Part shown: piece by piece, positions 25,587 through 33,815 of the stretch
Layout: the number at the start of each line of letters is the position of its first letter
Position numbering within the stretch: position 1 is the stretch's first letter
Assembly: GCF_025567625.1 (NCBI RefSeq)
Contig: NZ_JAOQJC010000006.1
Span: 62,001-126,000 of the forward strand
Direction: 5' to 3'
Length of the DNA: 64,000 bases
DNA from: Paenibacillus sp. J5C2022
Lineage (GTDB): Bacteria; Bacillota; Bacilli; Paenibacillales; Paenibacillaceae
Notes under the pieces: generated by a model
Seen by the model: only the letters and a program-made list of their open reading frames with translations
Databases searched by the model: none
Told to the model about the DNA's origin: nothing
Made by a program: the position numbers and the translations under genes

Positions 25587-26700
25587 TTATTCCGATGGCT
25601 TGGCGACCTGATGGCGCAGATAGCCGTCGATGAACATATCCAGATCGCCGTCCATAACTGCCCCCACGTTGCCCGTCTCCACCGAAGTCCGGTGATCCTT
25701 CACCATGCTGTAAGGATGGAACACATAAGAGCGGATCTGGCTTCCCCATGCGATCTCGGACTGTTCGCCGCGAATCTCCGCCAGCTCCTTCATCTGCTCC
25801 TCGATCTTGCGCTCATACAGCTTGGAACGAAGCATCTTCATCGCCCGATCGCGGTTCGCGATCTGGGACCGCTCCTGCTGGCAGGCTACAATAATGCCTG
25901 ATGGGATATGCGTAATCCGGATCGCCGACTCCGTCTTGTTGACGTGCTGGCCGCCCGCGCCGCTGGCACGGTACGTATCCACCTTCAAATCCTCCGAGCG
26001 AATGTCGATCTCGATGGAATCGTCGATCTCCGGCACGACATCGCAGGATGCGAAGGAGGTATGCCTGCGGCCAGCGGAATCGAATGGGGAGATACGCACC
26101 AGACGGTGCACCCCTTTCTCCGCCTTCAAGTAGCCATAAGCATTATAGCCCTTGATCAGCATGGAGACGCTCTTGATGCCCGCCTCATCGCCAGGCAGAT
26201 AATCCAGCAGTTCGACCTTGAAGCCGCGCTTCTCCGCCCAGCGCGTATACATGCGGTACAGCATCAAGCCCCAGTCCTGCGACTCCGTGCCGCCCGCTCC
26301 GGGGTGCAGCTCCAGGATGGCATTCAGCCGGTCATACGGCTGATTGAGCAGCAGCTGCAGCTCGAAATCCTCGATCTTGGCCCGCAGAGCCGCTACGCCT
26401 TCCGCAAGCTCGGCCGCCATCGCCTCATCGCCTTCCTCTTCCGCCAGCTCCAGAATCATGGCCAGCTCTTCCTGATCGTTGTTCAGTCGCTCATACTGCT
26501 CCACCACGGATTTAACGGCATTAAGCTCCGCAATGACACCTTGCGCACGCTCGTTATCATCCCAGAAGTCGGGAGCCGACATCTTCTCTTCGAAGTTCGC
26601 AATCATCTCTTGCTTCAGATCTAAGTCAAAGAGACCCCCTAAGTTCCTGGAGTCGCTTCGCCATCTCGCGAAGGTCTTGCTTCACCGTAATATCGATCAT
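25587..26700 (-). CDS. prfB: Peptide chain release factor 2, expressed by programmed +1 frameshift
   Basis: RF2 ends translation at UGA and UAA. The gene starts at the ATG at 26700, 26 bp after secA, and reads 24 codons to an in-frame TGA (26626-26628). Slipping forward one base there continues the main frame, giving about 370 aa in all. The body has SPF in [11 protein letters not shown], the stop-codon-reading tripeptide of RF2, and [18 protein letters not shown] with the GGQ that triggers peptide release. Skipping only the T at 26628 restores the frame. The first segment is [13 protein letters not shown]. It is cotranscribed with secA, the usual order in Firmicutes. Confidence 0.96.
26625..26640 (-). 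other. RF2 autoregulatory +1 frameshift site
   Basis: The minus strand reads AGGGGGTCTCTTTGAC: an internal Shine-Dalgarno-like AGGGGG, then the slippery CTT codon and a TGA followed by C. This is the classical prfB frameshift signal. When RF2 is scarce the ribosome pauses at TGA, slips, and makes more RF2. Confidence 0.95.
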
Positions 26701-26726
26701 AGCTTTCGCCTCACCTTACCCCATTA

Positions 26727-29234
26727 TTACTTGCCGTGACATTGCTTGTATTTCTTGCCGCTTCCGCACGGACACGGATCGTTGCGGCCTACGCGCTCCT
26801 CCCGGCGAACCGGACGCTTCTCCTGCGATTCTCCGCCGCCGCTCGTGGACGTCGTCTGCCCCTTCACGACCTCCTGACGCTGCAGGTTGCTCTCGACGCG
26901 TGCCTTCATGATATACTTCGACACTTCTTCCTGTATCGTCTCGATCATCGCCTGGAACATCTCGAAGCCTTCGAACTGGTATTCGCGAAGCGGATCGGTA
27001 CCGCCGTAAGCGCGAAGATGGATGCCTTGACGCAGCTGGTCCATCGCATCGATATGATCCATCCACTTGCTGTCTACCGCGCGCAGCACAACGACCTTCT
27101 CGAACTCGCGCATCGTCTCCTGTCCCATCTCTTCTTCGCGCTGGTCGTAGTACGCCACCACTTTGTCATAGATGAATGTGACGATCTCTTCCTTCTCCTT
27201 GCCCCACAGATCGTCCTTCGACAGTGCGCCTTCCTCCAGAAGAGAAGATTGTACGTACTCCACGATAGCCTCCAGATCCCACTCCTCCGGAATGTCCTCG
27301 GAGCAATGCGCCTCCACCGTACGCTCGATGACCGGCTTGATCATGTTCATGACTTCGCCGCGAATGTCGGCCGACTCCAGAATGTCGCGGCGCTGCTTAT
27401 AGATAACCTCGCGCTGCTGATTCATCACATCGTCATATTGCAGGACGACTTTCCGCGTATCGAAGTTGTTGCCCTCCACCCGCTTCTGGGCGGATTCGAT
27501 CGCGCGTGTAATCATCTTGCTCTCGATCGGCTGATCTTCCTCCAGACCGAGACGGTCCATCATTGCCATAATGTTCTCCGCGCCGAAGCGGCGCATCAGC
27601 TCATCCTGCAGCGACAGGTAGAACTGCGAGGAACCAGGGTCGCCTTGACGACCGGCACGACCGCGCAGCTGATTGTCGATCCGGCGGCTCTCATGGCGCT
27701 CTGTACCAATAATATGCAGACCGCCCAGCTCTGCTACAGATTCACCCAGCAAAATATCCGTACCGCGTCCAGCCATATTCGTCGCAATCGTCACCGAGCT
27801 GGCTTGTCCCGCTCGGGAGATAATCTCCGCTTCTTCCGCATGGAACTTGGCGTTCAGCACTTTATGCTGCACGCCTCTGCGCTTCAGCATCGCCGACAGC
27901 TTCTCCGAATTCTCGATGGAGATCGTACCGACCAGCACCGGCTGATTGTTGCCGTGGCGCTCCACGATCTCCTCCACAACGGCTTTGAACTTGCCGTCTT
28001 CCGTCTTGTAGACGACATCCGGCATGTCCTTCCGGATCATCGAGCGGTTCGTCGGCACCTGGATAACATCCAGCCCGTAGATGCGGCGGAACTCTTCTTC
28101 CTCCGTCTTCGCCGTACCTGTCATACCGGCCAGCTTGCGGTACATCCGGAAGTAGTTCTGGAACGTAATCGTCGCCAGCGTCATGCTCTCATTCTGAACC
28201 TTCAGCTGCTCCTTCGCTTCGATCGCCTGATGCAGTCCGTCGCTGTAGCGGCGGCCTGACATGAGACGTCCCGTGAATTCGTCGACGATGACAACTTCCT
28301 CTTCTTGCACCACATAGTCTACGTCGCGCTTCATAATGACATGCGCCTTCAACGCCTGTTGAATATGATGGTTGATCGTCACATTGGCATGATCGAACAA
28401 GTTCTCAATGCCGAAGGCGCGCTCAGCCTTCTCCACGCCGTCCTCCGTCAGCAGTACGTTGCGGAGCTTGATATCAACCGTATAGTCTTCGTCTTCCTTC
28501 AGTCGGACGACGAAGCGGTCAGCCGCATGATACAGCTCCGTAGACTTCGCGGCTTGTCCGGATATGATCAGCGGAGTCCGCGCCTCGTCGATCAGGATGG
28601 AGTCCACTTCATCGATAATGGCGAAGTGGAGCGGACGTTGCACCATCTGCTCCTTGTACAGCACCATATTGTCGCGCAAGTAGTCAAATCCGAACTCATT
28701 GTTCGTTCCGTACGTAATGTCGCAAGCATAAGCTTCTTGCTTCTCCGCATGAGACAAGCCGTGCAGGTTACAGCCGACAGTCATGCCCAGGAAGTTATAA
28801 AGCTTGCCCATAATCTCGCTATCGCGCTCCGCCAGATAGTTGTTCACCGTAACAACGTGAACGCCTCTGCCCGTCAGTGCGTTCAAGTAGACAGGCAATG
28901 TCGCCACGAGCGTCTTACCTTCACCTGTCTTCATCTCTGCGATCTTGCCTTCGTGCAGCACCATGCCGCCCAGCAACTGCACGTCGAAGTGGCGCATGCC
29001 CAGCGTCCGCTTCGACGCTTCCCGTACGGTCGCATAGGCTTCCGGCAGCAGTGCCGTCGGCTCCTCGCCCTTCTGAATGCGCGCTTTGAATTCCTCCGTC
29101 TTCGCACGAAGCTCGTCATCCGATAATGCGGCGAACTTGGACTCCATGCCGTTTATTTCTTCAACCGTGCGCATGATCCGCTTCACTTCGCGCTCATTCG
29201 CGTCTCCGAATATCTTCTTCACCAGTCCGAGCAT
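26727..29234 (-). CDS. secA: Preprotein translocase ATPase SecA
   Basis: SecA drives proteins through SecYEG using ATP. The 835-aa protein has Walker A in [14 protein letters not shown] and the DEAD-type Walker [29 protein letters not shown] and the Q-rich [17 protein letters not shown] belong to the second motor domain, and the C-terminal zinc motif is [15 protein letters not shown] (SEC-C). I chose the ATG at 29234 ([16 protein letters not shown]) after AAAGGGG; an upstream in-frame extension is not conserved. It is followed 26 bp later by prfB. A cell with many exported surface proteins, as encoded here, would rely on it heavily. Confidence 0.97.
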   Translation of the reverse strand: MLGLVKKIFGDANEREVKRIMRTVEEINGMESKFAALSDDELRAKTEEFKARIQKGEEPTALLPEAYATVREASKRTLGMRHFDVQLLGGMVLHEGKIAEMKTGEGKTLVATLPVYLNALTGRGVHVVTVNNYLAERDSEIMGKLYNFLGMTVGCNLHGLSHAEKQEAYACDITYGTNNEFGFDYLRDNMVLYKEQMVQRPLHFAIIDEVDSILIDEARTPLIISGQAAKSTELYHAADRFVVRLKEDEDYTVDIKLRNVLLTEDGVEKAERAFGIENLFDHANVTINHHIQQALKAHVIMKRDVDYVVQEEEVVIVDEFTGRLMSGRRYSDGLHQAIEAKEQLKVQNESMTLATITFQNYFRMYRKLAGMTGTAKTEEEEFRRIYGLDVIQVPTNRSMIRKDMPDVVYKTEDGKFKAVVEEIVERHGNNQPVLVGTISIENSEKLSAMLKRRGVQHKVLNAKFHAEEAEIISRAGQASSVTIATNMAGRGTDILLGESVAELGGLHIIGTERHESRRIDNQLRGRAGRQGDPGSSQFYLSLQDELMRRFGAENIMAMMDRLGLEEDQPIESKMITRAIESAQKRVEGNNFDTRKVVLQYDDVMNQQREVIYKQRRDILESADIRGEVMNMIKPVIERTVEAHCSEDIPEEWDLEAIVEYVQSSLLEEGALSKDDLWGKEKEEIVTFIYDKVVAYYDQREEEMGQETMREFEKVVVLRAVDSKWMDHIDAMDQLRQGIHLRAYGGTDPLREYQFEGFEMFQAMIETIQEEVSKYIMKARVESNLQRQEVVKGQTTSTSGGGESQEKRPVRREERVGRNDPCPCGSGKKYKQCHGK

Positions 29235-29272
29235 GGTTTTCCCCTTTCGGTAGTAGGTCTTTTTATTATTAA

Positions 29273-29301
29273 ATTGTAACAGTTTGTTCAATCCCCCGCA
29301 A
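29273..29301 (-). promoter_or_regulatory. Candidate sigma-A promoter of secA
   Basis: On the minus strand TTGCGG (29296-29301) and TACAAT (29273-29278) are 17 bp apart, placing the start about 35 bp before the secA ATG. The -35 is weak. An alternative pair, TTGAAC and TAATAA, overlaps it. Confidence 0.45.
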
Positions 29302-29324
29302 TGCGGCAGGGAGGCGTGAAATAA

Positions 29325-29374
29325 CCCCACAAAGTGAGGCTTTACTTCGAAGCTTACTGGGGTACTTTGCGGGG
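29325..29374. repeat. Inverted repeat with CTTCGAAG centre upstream of secA
   Basis: CCCCACAAAGT (29325-29335) and ACTTTGCGGGG (29364-29374) pair over 11 bp with one G-T mismatch. CTTCGAAG, itself a palindrome, lies in the loop. There is no clear T-run. It sits between the hpf terminator and the secA promoter. It looks like a REP/MITE-like intergenic hairpin rather than part of either gene. Confidence 0.5.
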
Positions 29375-29403
29375 ACCCCGGAACTTTTCAATTCTAATAA
29401 TGT

Positions 29404-29432
29404 AAGAAAGCCCGCCTCGGAATGAGACGGGC
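29404..29432 (-). terminator. Terminator of hpf
   Basis: AGCCCGTCTC-ATTCC-GAGGCGGGCT followed by TTCTT on the minus strand, about 55 bp after the hpf stop. Confidence 0.85.
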
Positions 29433-29487
29433 TGTTGTTAGCTTCATGTATGATTAGTGCTGTTCATGTATTTCCAGCTATAATGCC

Positions 29488-30036
29488 TTAGCCTTGCTCG
29501 ATCAATCCGTACTTGCCGTCGTTCCGCTTGTAGACAACGTTCACTTCCTTGCTGTCAGCGTTGGCGAATACGAAGAAATTATGTCCAATCATATTCATCT
29601 GCAGGATCGCTTCTTCCACATCCATGGGCTTCAGGGTAAATCGCTTCGTGCGAACCAGTTCCAGCTCGTCTTCTTCCTCAGCTACGCTTACTGCAGCCGA
29701 GCCTTCCTCGCGGAACAGGGCCTTCACGCCGCTGCCGCCCTTGAACTTGCGGTTCACCTTCGTCTTATGCTTGCGAATCTGACGTTCCAGCTTATCCACC
29801 ACCAGATCGATGGATGCGTACATATCCTCGCTTCTCTCTTCGGCTCTGAGCATAACGCCGACAAGCGGGATCGTAACCTCTACCGTATGCTGTCCCTTCG
29901 TTACGGATAGAGTAACATTAATATCGGAGGTTATCGGAGTTTCGAAATACTTCTCCAATCTGCTAAGCTTCTTCTCGACGTAATCTCTCAGTGCTTCAGT
30001 CACTTGGAAGCGTTGGCCTCGAATGTTGCAATTCAT
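29488..30036 (-). CDS. hpf: Ribosome hibernation promoting factor, long form
   Basis: Long HPF dimerises 70S ribosomes into inactive 100S particles in stationary phase. The 182-aa protein has the N-terminal ribosome-binding domain (NIRGQRFQVTEALRDYVEKKL, KLERQIRKHKTKVNRKFKG) and, after a variable acidic linker, the C-terminal dimerisation domain (RTKRFTLKPMDVEEAILQMN...VYKRNDGKYGLIE). The length marks the long form found in Firmicutes rather than the roughly 95-aa short form. The ATG follows AAAGGAGGAATGCCCC. It is a single-gene unit with its own promoter and terminator. Confidence 0.95.
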   Translation of the reverse strand: MNCNIRGQRFQVTEALRDYVEKKLSRLEKYFETPITSDINVTLSVTKGQHTVEVTIPLVGVMLRAEERSEDMYASIDLVVDKLERQIRKHKTKVNRKFKGGSGVKALFREEGSAAVSVAEEEDELELVRTKRFTLKPMDVEEAILQMNMIGHNFFVFANADSKEVNVVYKRNDGKYGLIEQG

Positions 30037-30062
30037 GGGGCATTCCTCCTTTACTTGTCCTT

Positions 30063-30091
30063 ATTATAGCATATGCAGAAGCCCAATTCAA
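30063..30091 (-). promoter_or_regulatory. Sigma-A promoter of hpf
   Basis: On the minus strand TTGAAT (30086-30091) and TATAAT (30063-30068) are 17 bp apart, with a leader of roughly 20 nt before the hpf start. No sigma-B or sigma-H element was evident. Confidence 0.75.
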
Positions 30092-30195
30092 AATTGATTT
30101 TTGTTTATTTGGAATTTTCAGATAATATTTTTTCGACTGTTCACGTCCTTGTCAAAAGTGGTCCCGTCTTCTGCGACAGCGACTTATCAGGATAT

Positions 30196-30220
30196 AGAAA
30201 AAACCCCGGAAACCCGGGGT
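30196..30220 (-). terminator. Terminator of the cold-shock gene
   Basis: ACCCCGGGTTTCCGGGGT followed by a T-run on the minus strand, about 60 bp after the csp stop. The stem is CCCCGG/CCGGGG. Confidence 0.85.
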
Positions 30221-30281
30221 CTGTGTGTGTTAGGCACTGTCAATCAAATCATCTATAAGGTGGCTAATGAAAGCCGGATGA

Positions 30282-30479
30282 TTACAGTTTGACTACGTTT
30301 GCAGCTTGTGGACCGCGTGCGCCTTCAACGATGTCGAATTCAACCGCTTGGCCTTCTTCCAGCGTCTTGAAGCCTTCCGTTTGGATCGCGGAGAAGTGAA
30401 CAAATACGTCGCCGCCTTGCTCAGTCTCGATAAATCCATAGCCTTTCTCTGCGTTAAACCATTTCACTTTACCTTGCAT
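30282..30479 (-). CDS. Cold-shock protein, CspA family
   Basis: The 65-aa single-domain protein has both RNA-binding motifs: KGYGFIE (RNP1) and VFVHFSAI (RNP2). It binds single-stranded nucleic acid as an RNA chaperone. The ATG at 30479 gives the usual MQGKVKWFN start; a TTG two codons upstream is possible and better spaced from GAAGGGA. The leader from the promoter is about 55 nt, too short for the long cold-sensing leader of E. coli cspA. Several csp paralogs are usual in these bacteria, so no specific letter is assigned. Confidence 0.93.
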   Translation of the reverse strand: MQGKVKWFNAEKGYGFIETEQGGDVFVHFSAIQTEGFKTLEEGQAVEFDIVEGARGPQAANVVKL

Positions 30480-30541
30480 GTGCAAACATTCCCTTCATCT
30501 TCAAATACTGTGTGACCTCATTAGGTCCGGCCCACAATTTG

Positions 30542-30571
30542 ACTATACCACCGCAATTATGGAATTGTCAA
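30542..30571 (-). promoter_or_regulatory. Sigma-A promoter of the cold-shock gene
   Basis: TTGACA (30566-30571) and TATAGT (30542-30547) on the minus strand, 18 bp apart. Confidence 0.75.
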
Positions 30572-30624
30572 ACAATTTCTTGAAAGCGAATTCATCCCCG
30601 TAGGAACAAGGGATAAGCCCCAAT

Positions 30625-30669
30625 ACAAAGAGAGCTGTCCAAGGACCGGTTGACGGTCTCAGACAGCTC
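30625..30669 (-). terminator. Terminator of the fliD-fliS-fliT unit
   Basis: AGCTGTC...GACC pairs with GGTC...GACAGCT around a GTCAACC loop and is followed by CTCTTTG. It lies directly after the fliT-like stop. Confidence 0.7.
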
Positions 30670-30681
30670 CATACTCTACCA

Positions 30682-31032
30682 TTATCGCTTCGTGTCAAAG
30701 AAGAAACTATCGTCTCCATAGGGAGCCGCTTCATAAGCCGACTTCGTCTGCTTGCCCTGATTCAGCTTGACCATCTCGCGATTGGCTTCATCGCGCAGCC
30801 GAATCATCCGCTGGACGATGAGCGCATCCTGCTTCTGAATCTGGGCGGCGAGAAGCTTCATCGCCTCGTTCTGAGCGGGAATACCTTCATGCTTCTGCAA
30901 TTGGGTGAAAAGCTCATCGCGCTGCTCCATATATTGCTCGATCGATTCCAGGTCGCATTGCTCCAGCTGCCCGATCAGATTAGACGACAGTTGATTGATA
31001 TGCTTTAGGACTGCTTCCATTTCCATTTGCAT
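30682..31032 (-). CDS. fliT: FliT-like flagellar chaperone
   Basis: The roughly 116-aa, mostly helical, charged protein (VLKHINQLSSNLIGQLEQCDLESIEQYMEQ, then QKQDALIVQRMIRLRDEANREMVKLNQG) lies directly after fliS. Its position, size and coiled-coil character match FliT, the export chaperone of the filament cap FliD. Sequence identity in this family is low, so the name depends on context. Its start overlaps the fliS end by about 50 bp. ATGs at 31032, 31026 and 31020 are all possible; none has a strong ribosome binding site, suggesting coupling to fliS. Confidence 0.75.
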   Translation of the reverse strand: MQMEMEAVLKHINQLSSNLIGQLEQCDLESIEQYMEQRDELFTQLQKHEGIPAQNEAMKLLAAQIQKQDALIVQRMIRLRDEANREMVKLNQGKQTKSAYEAAPYGDDSFFFDTKR

Positions 31033-31411
31033 GACCCGCCTGCGCATTGGTTTGTTTTGCCGCTTGCATCCAAGTTTCCTTCAGCTCAATAAGATGTTGG
31101 AGCACTTCCCGCGCAGGCTCTGCCGACTTCTTCGTATTGGCTTCTACCAGACGCTGATTGAAATATTCATAGAGACTAAGCAGTTGCTCCGACATAGGGT
31201 TGGAACGATCCAGCGTAATGATGAACTCGCTAATGATATCTTGCGTTTTCAGCAGATAGGTATTGGCGTCCGAAGGACGTTGCTGTTCAATCGCTTCAAT
31301 GCCCTGTCGACAGAATCGAATGGCTCCGTCATAGAGCATAATAAGCAATTGAGCCGGCGAAGCGGTCTGAACGGTCGTCTCCAAGTATTTATTGCGCTGT
31401 TGCAATTGCAT
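30980..31411 (-). CDS. fliS: Flagellin export chaperone FliS
   Basis: The 143-aa four-helix protein binds the C-terminus of flagellin before export. LETTVQTASPAQLLIMLYDGAIRFC and TYLLKTQDIISEFIITLD are hallmark FliS segments, as is MSEQLLSLYEYFNQRLVEAN. The last 25 residues are a Gln/Asn/Gly-rich tail. The ATG follows a GGAGG 7 nt upstream. It lies 11 bp after fliD and overlaps fliT. Confidence 0.95.
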   Translation of the reverse strand: MQLQQRNKYLETTVQTASPAQLLIMLYDGAIRFCRQGIEAIEQQRPSDANTYLLKTQDIISEFIITLDRSNPMSEQLLSLYEYFNQRLVEANTKKSAEPAREVLQHLIELKETWMQAAKQTNAQAGHANGNGSSPKAYQSTVV

Positions 31412-31422
31412 GCTGTAACCTC

Positions 31423-33231
31423 CTATGAGCTAAATTGCTGTGCTAGCCATGCGCTTTGAGAGTTCATTTGATTAATATATTTCTCCATCGCCGTGAACTG
31501 CTTATAGTAACGATCTTCAAGATCGATCATTCGCAGTTTCAAGCGATCGATTCTTTCATTTATATCTTTGTTTTCTTTCCCCATTAAATATTTTTCTTCA
31601 TGTGTAGTGGTTGTTCCTGCTTTTTCAGTAATTTGTTCAAAAAGCTGTGAAGCTTGATCATACAACCTTGTCGCTATGCCGTCTGTCCCCTCGGTGTCGC
31701 CATTCTGAGTGAATAGCGCCATAACCTCCTCCGGCTTCTCCGTCAGCGCCTTCTTCAGCTTCGTTTCGTCAATATATAACTTGCCTCGGTCAGAATAACT
31801 GCCGCTAATGGATTTACCAGCAATGTTGGCATTTGATATGCCAATCTCCGACAAGCTCTTTATTTGTCCTACAGGAAGATCAGCAACCGAATTAGTCAGT
31901 GCAAAACGCATCGAGCTTATGCCATTTGACAACATGCCGTCATTTCTAAGCATGCCGCTTCTCGCTTTCTCCTCCCATATTTTTATTTCATCCTCGCTCA
32001 TCGCTTCGCGCTCTTCGGCAGTAAGGGGCTTGAAATCGCGATGACGCTTCTCAAGCAGTTCTTTATTCACATCATCAAGTAATGTATTGTATTTCTCAAC
32101 AAAACTCTTAATCCGATCAAACACCGCATCCACATCTTGCGTGACACCGATGTCGACAACCGTATCGCTCACTTGCTTAGCCGTGAAATTCATGCCTGCA
32201 ATGGAAAATGTATTGGAATCGTATCTGGCTTCAATACCGTTGAACTCAACAACCGCATCAGAGCCCTTCGCCACAATAGCTGACGTGTTCACCGCAAGAG
32301 CGTTCACACCCAGTGTATTGATCAATCCGCTGCCCGCGCTTTCAGAGAAACCGATCGCCTTCCCGCTATCGTCATTGTGAAAGGATAACTCTCCACTGTC
32401 ATTTAGACTGACGGTAACTCCCGAGCCTCTCATCTCCGCATTGATTTGGTCTACCAGCTCGCCGATTTTTGTCGTTGCCGTTATATCGAATGAATAAGAC
32501 TGTCCGTCATAGCCAATCGTTAATGTTTCTGTGCCGCCTAAAGTATTGTCGATGATGGTGTTTTTGGAAGCAAAGCTGACGGACCCTTCGCTCACTTCTG
32601 CATTGGATGAGATGCCAAGCATACTCCCGATGTTATCCCCGTTGCCCAGCTCCAATCTGATTTGCGAGGACTCACCTGATTCCGCAGATGTGAAGAACAT
32701 GCGATCCATATTAGCATCGTAATTTACCTTGACGCCTGTTGAAGTGGATTCCGCGTTAATGGTGGCCACAAGAGTGTCAATTGAATCCGCTTGTTTAATA
32801 TTGATCGTCTTGGAACCTTTACTGCCCGTAATCGTTATTTGGGTGTCGCTGCTTAATCCAAGGCTATCCAGAGTTTTGGAGCCTCCTGCAGCTCCTGCCA
32901 AATCTCCGGAAGTCAACGAAGCCGTCTTAGCCAACTCATTGATTTTAATCGTATATTGGCCTTCATTTGCTGATGATGTTGCAGCAACCGATACGATGCT
33001 TTCTTGTGAAATCGAAGCTTTTTTTGATAAGTATCCACCCTGAAGCTTCATATCGAAAGCTAGATTGCGAAATTCCAGTATTTTGTTATTTAAAGCACGA
33101 TAATCATCACGCTTCCACTCTAGCAGCTGCTTTTTCTGATTCAACTTATTTAGCGGAATACGTTGTGCCGCCATCAAGTCTTTAATAATCGAATCTGTAT
33201 CGATTCCCGAAGCCAATCCTCCGATACGCAC
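31423..33231 (-). CDS. fliD: Flagellar filament cap protein FliD (hook-associated protein 2)
   Basis: FliD caps the growing filament and inserts flagellin subunits. The 602-aa protein has the N-terminal FliD_N domain (IGGLASGIDTDSIIKDLMAAQRIPLNKL) with predicted coiled coil. A variable middle follows, with flagellin-IN-type segments (SLGLSSDTQITITGSKG). The C-terminal FliD_C ends in coiled coil (IDRLKLRMIDLEDRYYKQFTAMEKYINQMNSQSAWLAQQ). It starts at a GTG after GAGGAGTGTGAGGATATC. It lies between flaG and fliS in the normal Bacillales order. Confidence 0.96.
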   Translation of the reverse strand: MRIGGLASGIDTDSIIKDLMAAQRIPLNKLNQKKQLLEWKRDDYRALNNKILEFRNLAFDMKLQGGYLSKKASISQESIVSVAATSSANEGQYTIKINELAKTASLTSGDLAGAAGGSKTLDSLGLSSDTQITITGSKGSKTINIKQADSIDTLVATINAESTSTGVKVNYDANMDRMFFTSAESGESSQIRLELGNGDNIGSMLGISSNAEVSEGSVSFASKNTIIDNTLGGTETLTIGYDGQSYSFDITATTKIGELVDQINAEMRGSGVTVSLNDSGELSFHNDDSGKAIGFSESAGSGLINTLGVNALAVNTSAIVAKGSDAVVEFNGIEARYDSNTFSIAGMNFTAKQVSDTVVDIGVTQDVDAVFDRIKSFVEKYNTLLDDVNKELLEKRHRDFKPLTAEEREAMSEDEIKIWEEKARSGMLRNDGMLSNGISSMRFALTNSVADLPVGQIKSLSEIGISNANIAGKSISGSYSDRGKLYIDETKLKKALTEKPEEVMALFTQNGDTEGTDGIATRLYDQASQLFEQITEKAGTTTTHEEKYLMGKENKDINERIDRLKLRMIDLEDRYYKQFTAMEKYINQMNSQSAWLAQQFSS

Positions 33232-33264
33232 GATATCCTCACACTCCTCTAATTCAATGTCGTA

Positions 33265-33663
33265 TTAGCGCTTTTCGTCAATAATAATGCCGGCCATTTC
33301 CCATAACTTCGCTACGAAATCCAATATCTTTTCAGGAGGAATTTCCCGAATAACTTCTCCTGATTCACTATCCAGTACCTTCACTGCGATTTGCTTTGTT
33401 TTCTCATGTACGGAGAATTCAAGGTTTGTAGCCTTCCCTTGCATCGCTTTAATCGCTTGCTCGATTGCCTTTACTAATTGCTCGTCGCTAATCGTAATTT
33501 GCTCTCCACGCATCTCTGCCGATTTGAGATCGTTCAGATTTGTTATGCTCGAAATAGTAGTCGTCGATGATTGAGATTGGGAGATCGAAGCATCTACAGG
33601 AATCTTGGCAAGTGCGCTGCGGTCTACACTCCCCGCTCCCGTAACGGATGAATTCACGTTCAT
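33265..33663 (-). CDS. flaG: FlaG-family flagellar protein
   Basis: The 132-aa protein has a low-complexity Ser/Thr N-terminus and the conserved FlaG domain LEFSVHEKTKQIAVKVLDSESGEVIREIPPEKILDFVAKL. FlaG proteins affect filament length or assembly; the mechanism is unclear. The ATG follows GTGGAGGAATGATTTGCG. It is the first gene of a unit reaching to fliT, behind a sigma-D-like promoter and beyond the hag terminator. Confidence 0.92.
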   Translation of the reverse strand: MNVNSSVTGAGSVDRSALAKIPVDASISQSQSSTTTISSITNLNDLKSAEMRGEQITISDEQLVKAIEQAIKAMQGKATNLEFSVHEKTKQIAVKVLDSESGEVIREIPPEKILDFVAKLWEMAGIIIDEKR

Positions 33664-33699
33664 CGCAAATCATTCCTCCACATGTCATTTGTTACCTAA

Positions 33700-33728
33700 T
33701 ATATCGGTTATCTTCACCGATATAATTA
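33700..33728 (-). promoter_or_regulatory. Candidate sigma-D promoter of flaG-fliD-fliS-fliT, within a 9-bp palindrome
   Basis: The minus strand has ACCGATAT (33701-33708), one change from the sigma-D -10 GCCGATAT, with TAAT 16 bp upstream as a weak -35. TATATCGGT and ACCGATATA (33700-33724) form a perfect inverted repeat, so a second -10-like box faces the other way. Confidence 0.6.
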
Positions 33729-33765
33729 GAGGAAAATGCTTAATTCCGTATGAGAATACAAACGC

Positions 33766-33799
33766 AAAAAACCTCTTGTCCAGAAGACAAGAGGTTTTC
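33766..33799 (-). terminator. Terminator of hag
   Basis: AAAACCTCTTGTC-TTCTG-GACAAGAGGTTTT with a following TTGCG on the minus strand, about 17 bp after the flagellin stop. The stem is 13 bp and perfect. Confidence 0.9.
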
Positions 33800-33815
33800 G
33801 TAAGTTTATTGTGTA

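Noticed and set aside
30543..30734. Small minus-strand frame between fliT and the cold-shock gene
   Set aside because: It covers the fliT terminator and the csp promoter, and the translation has no conserved features.
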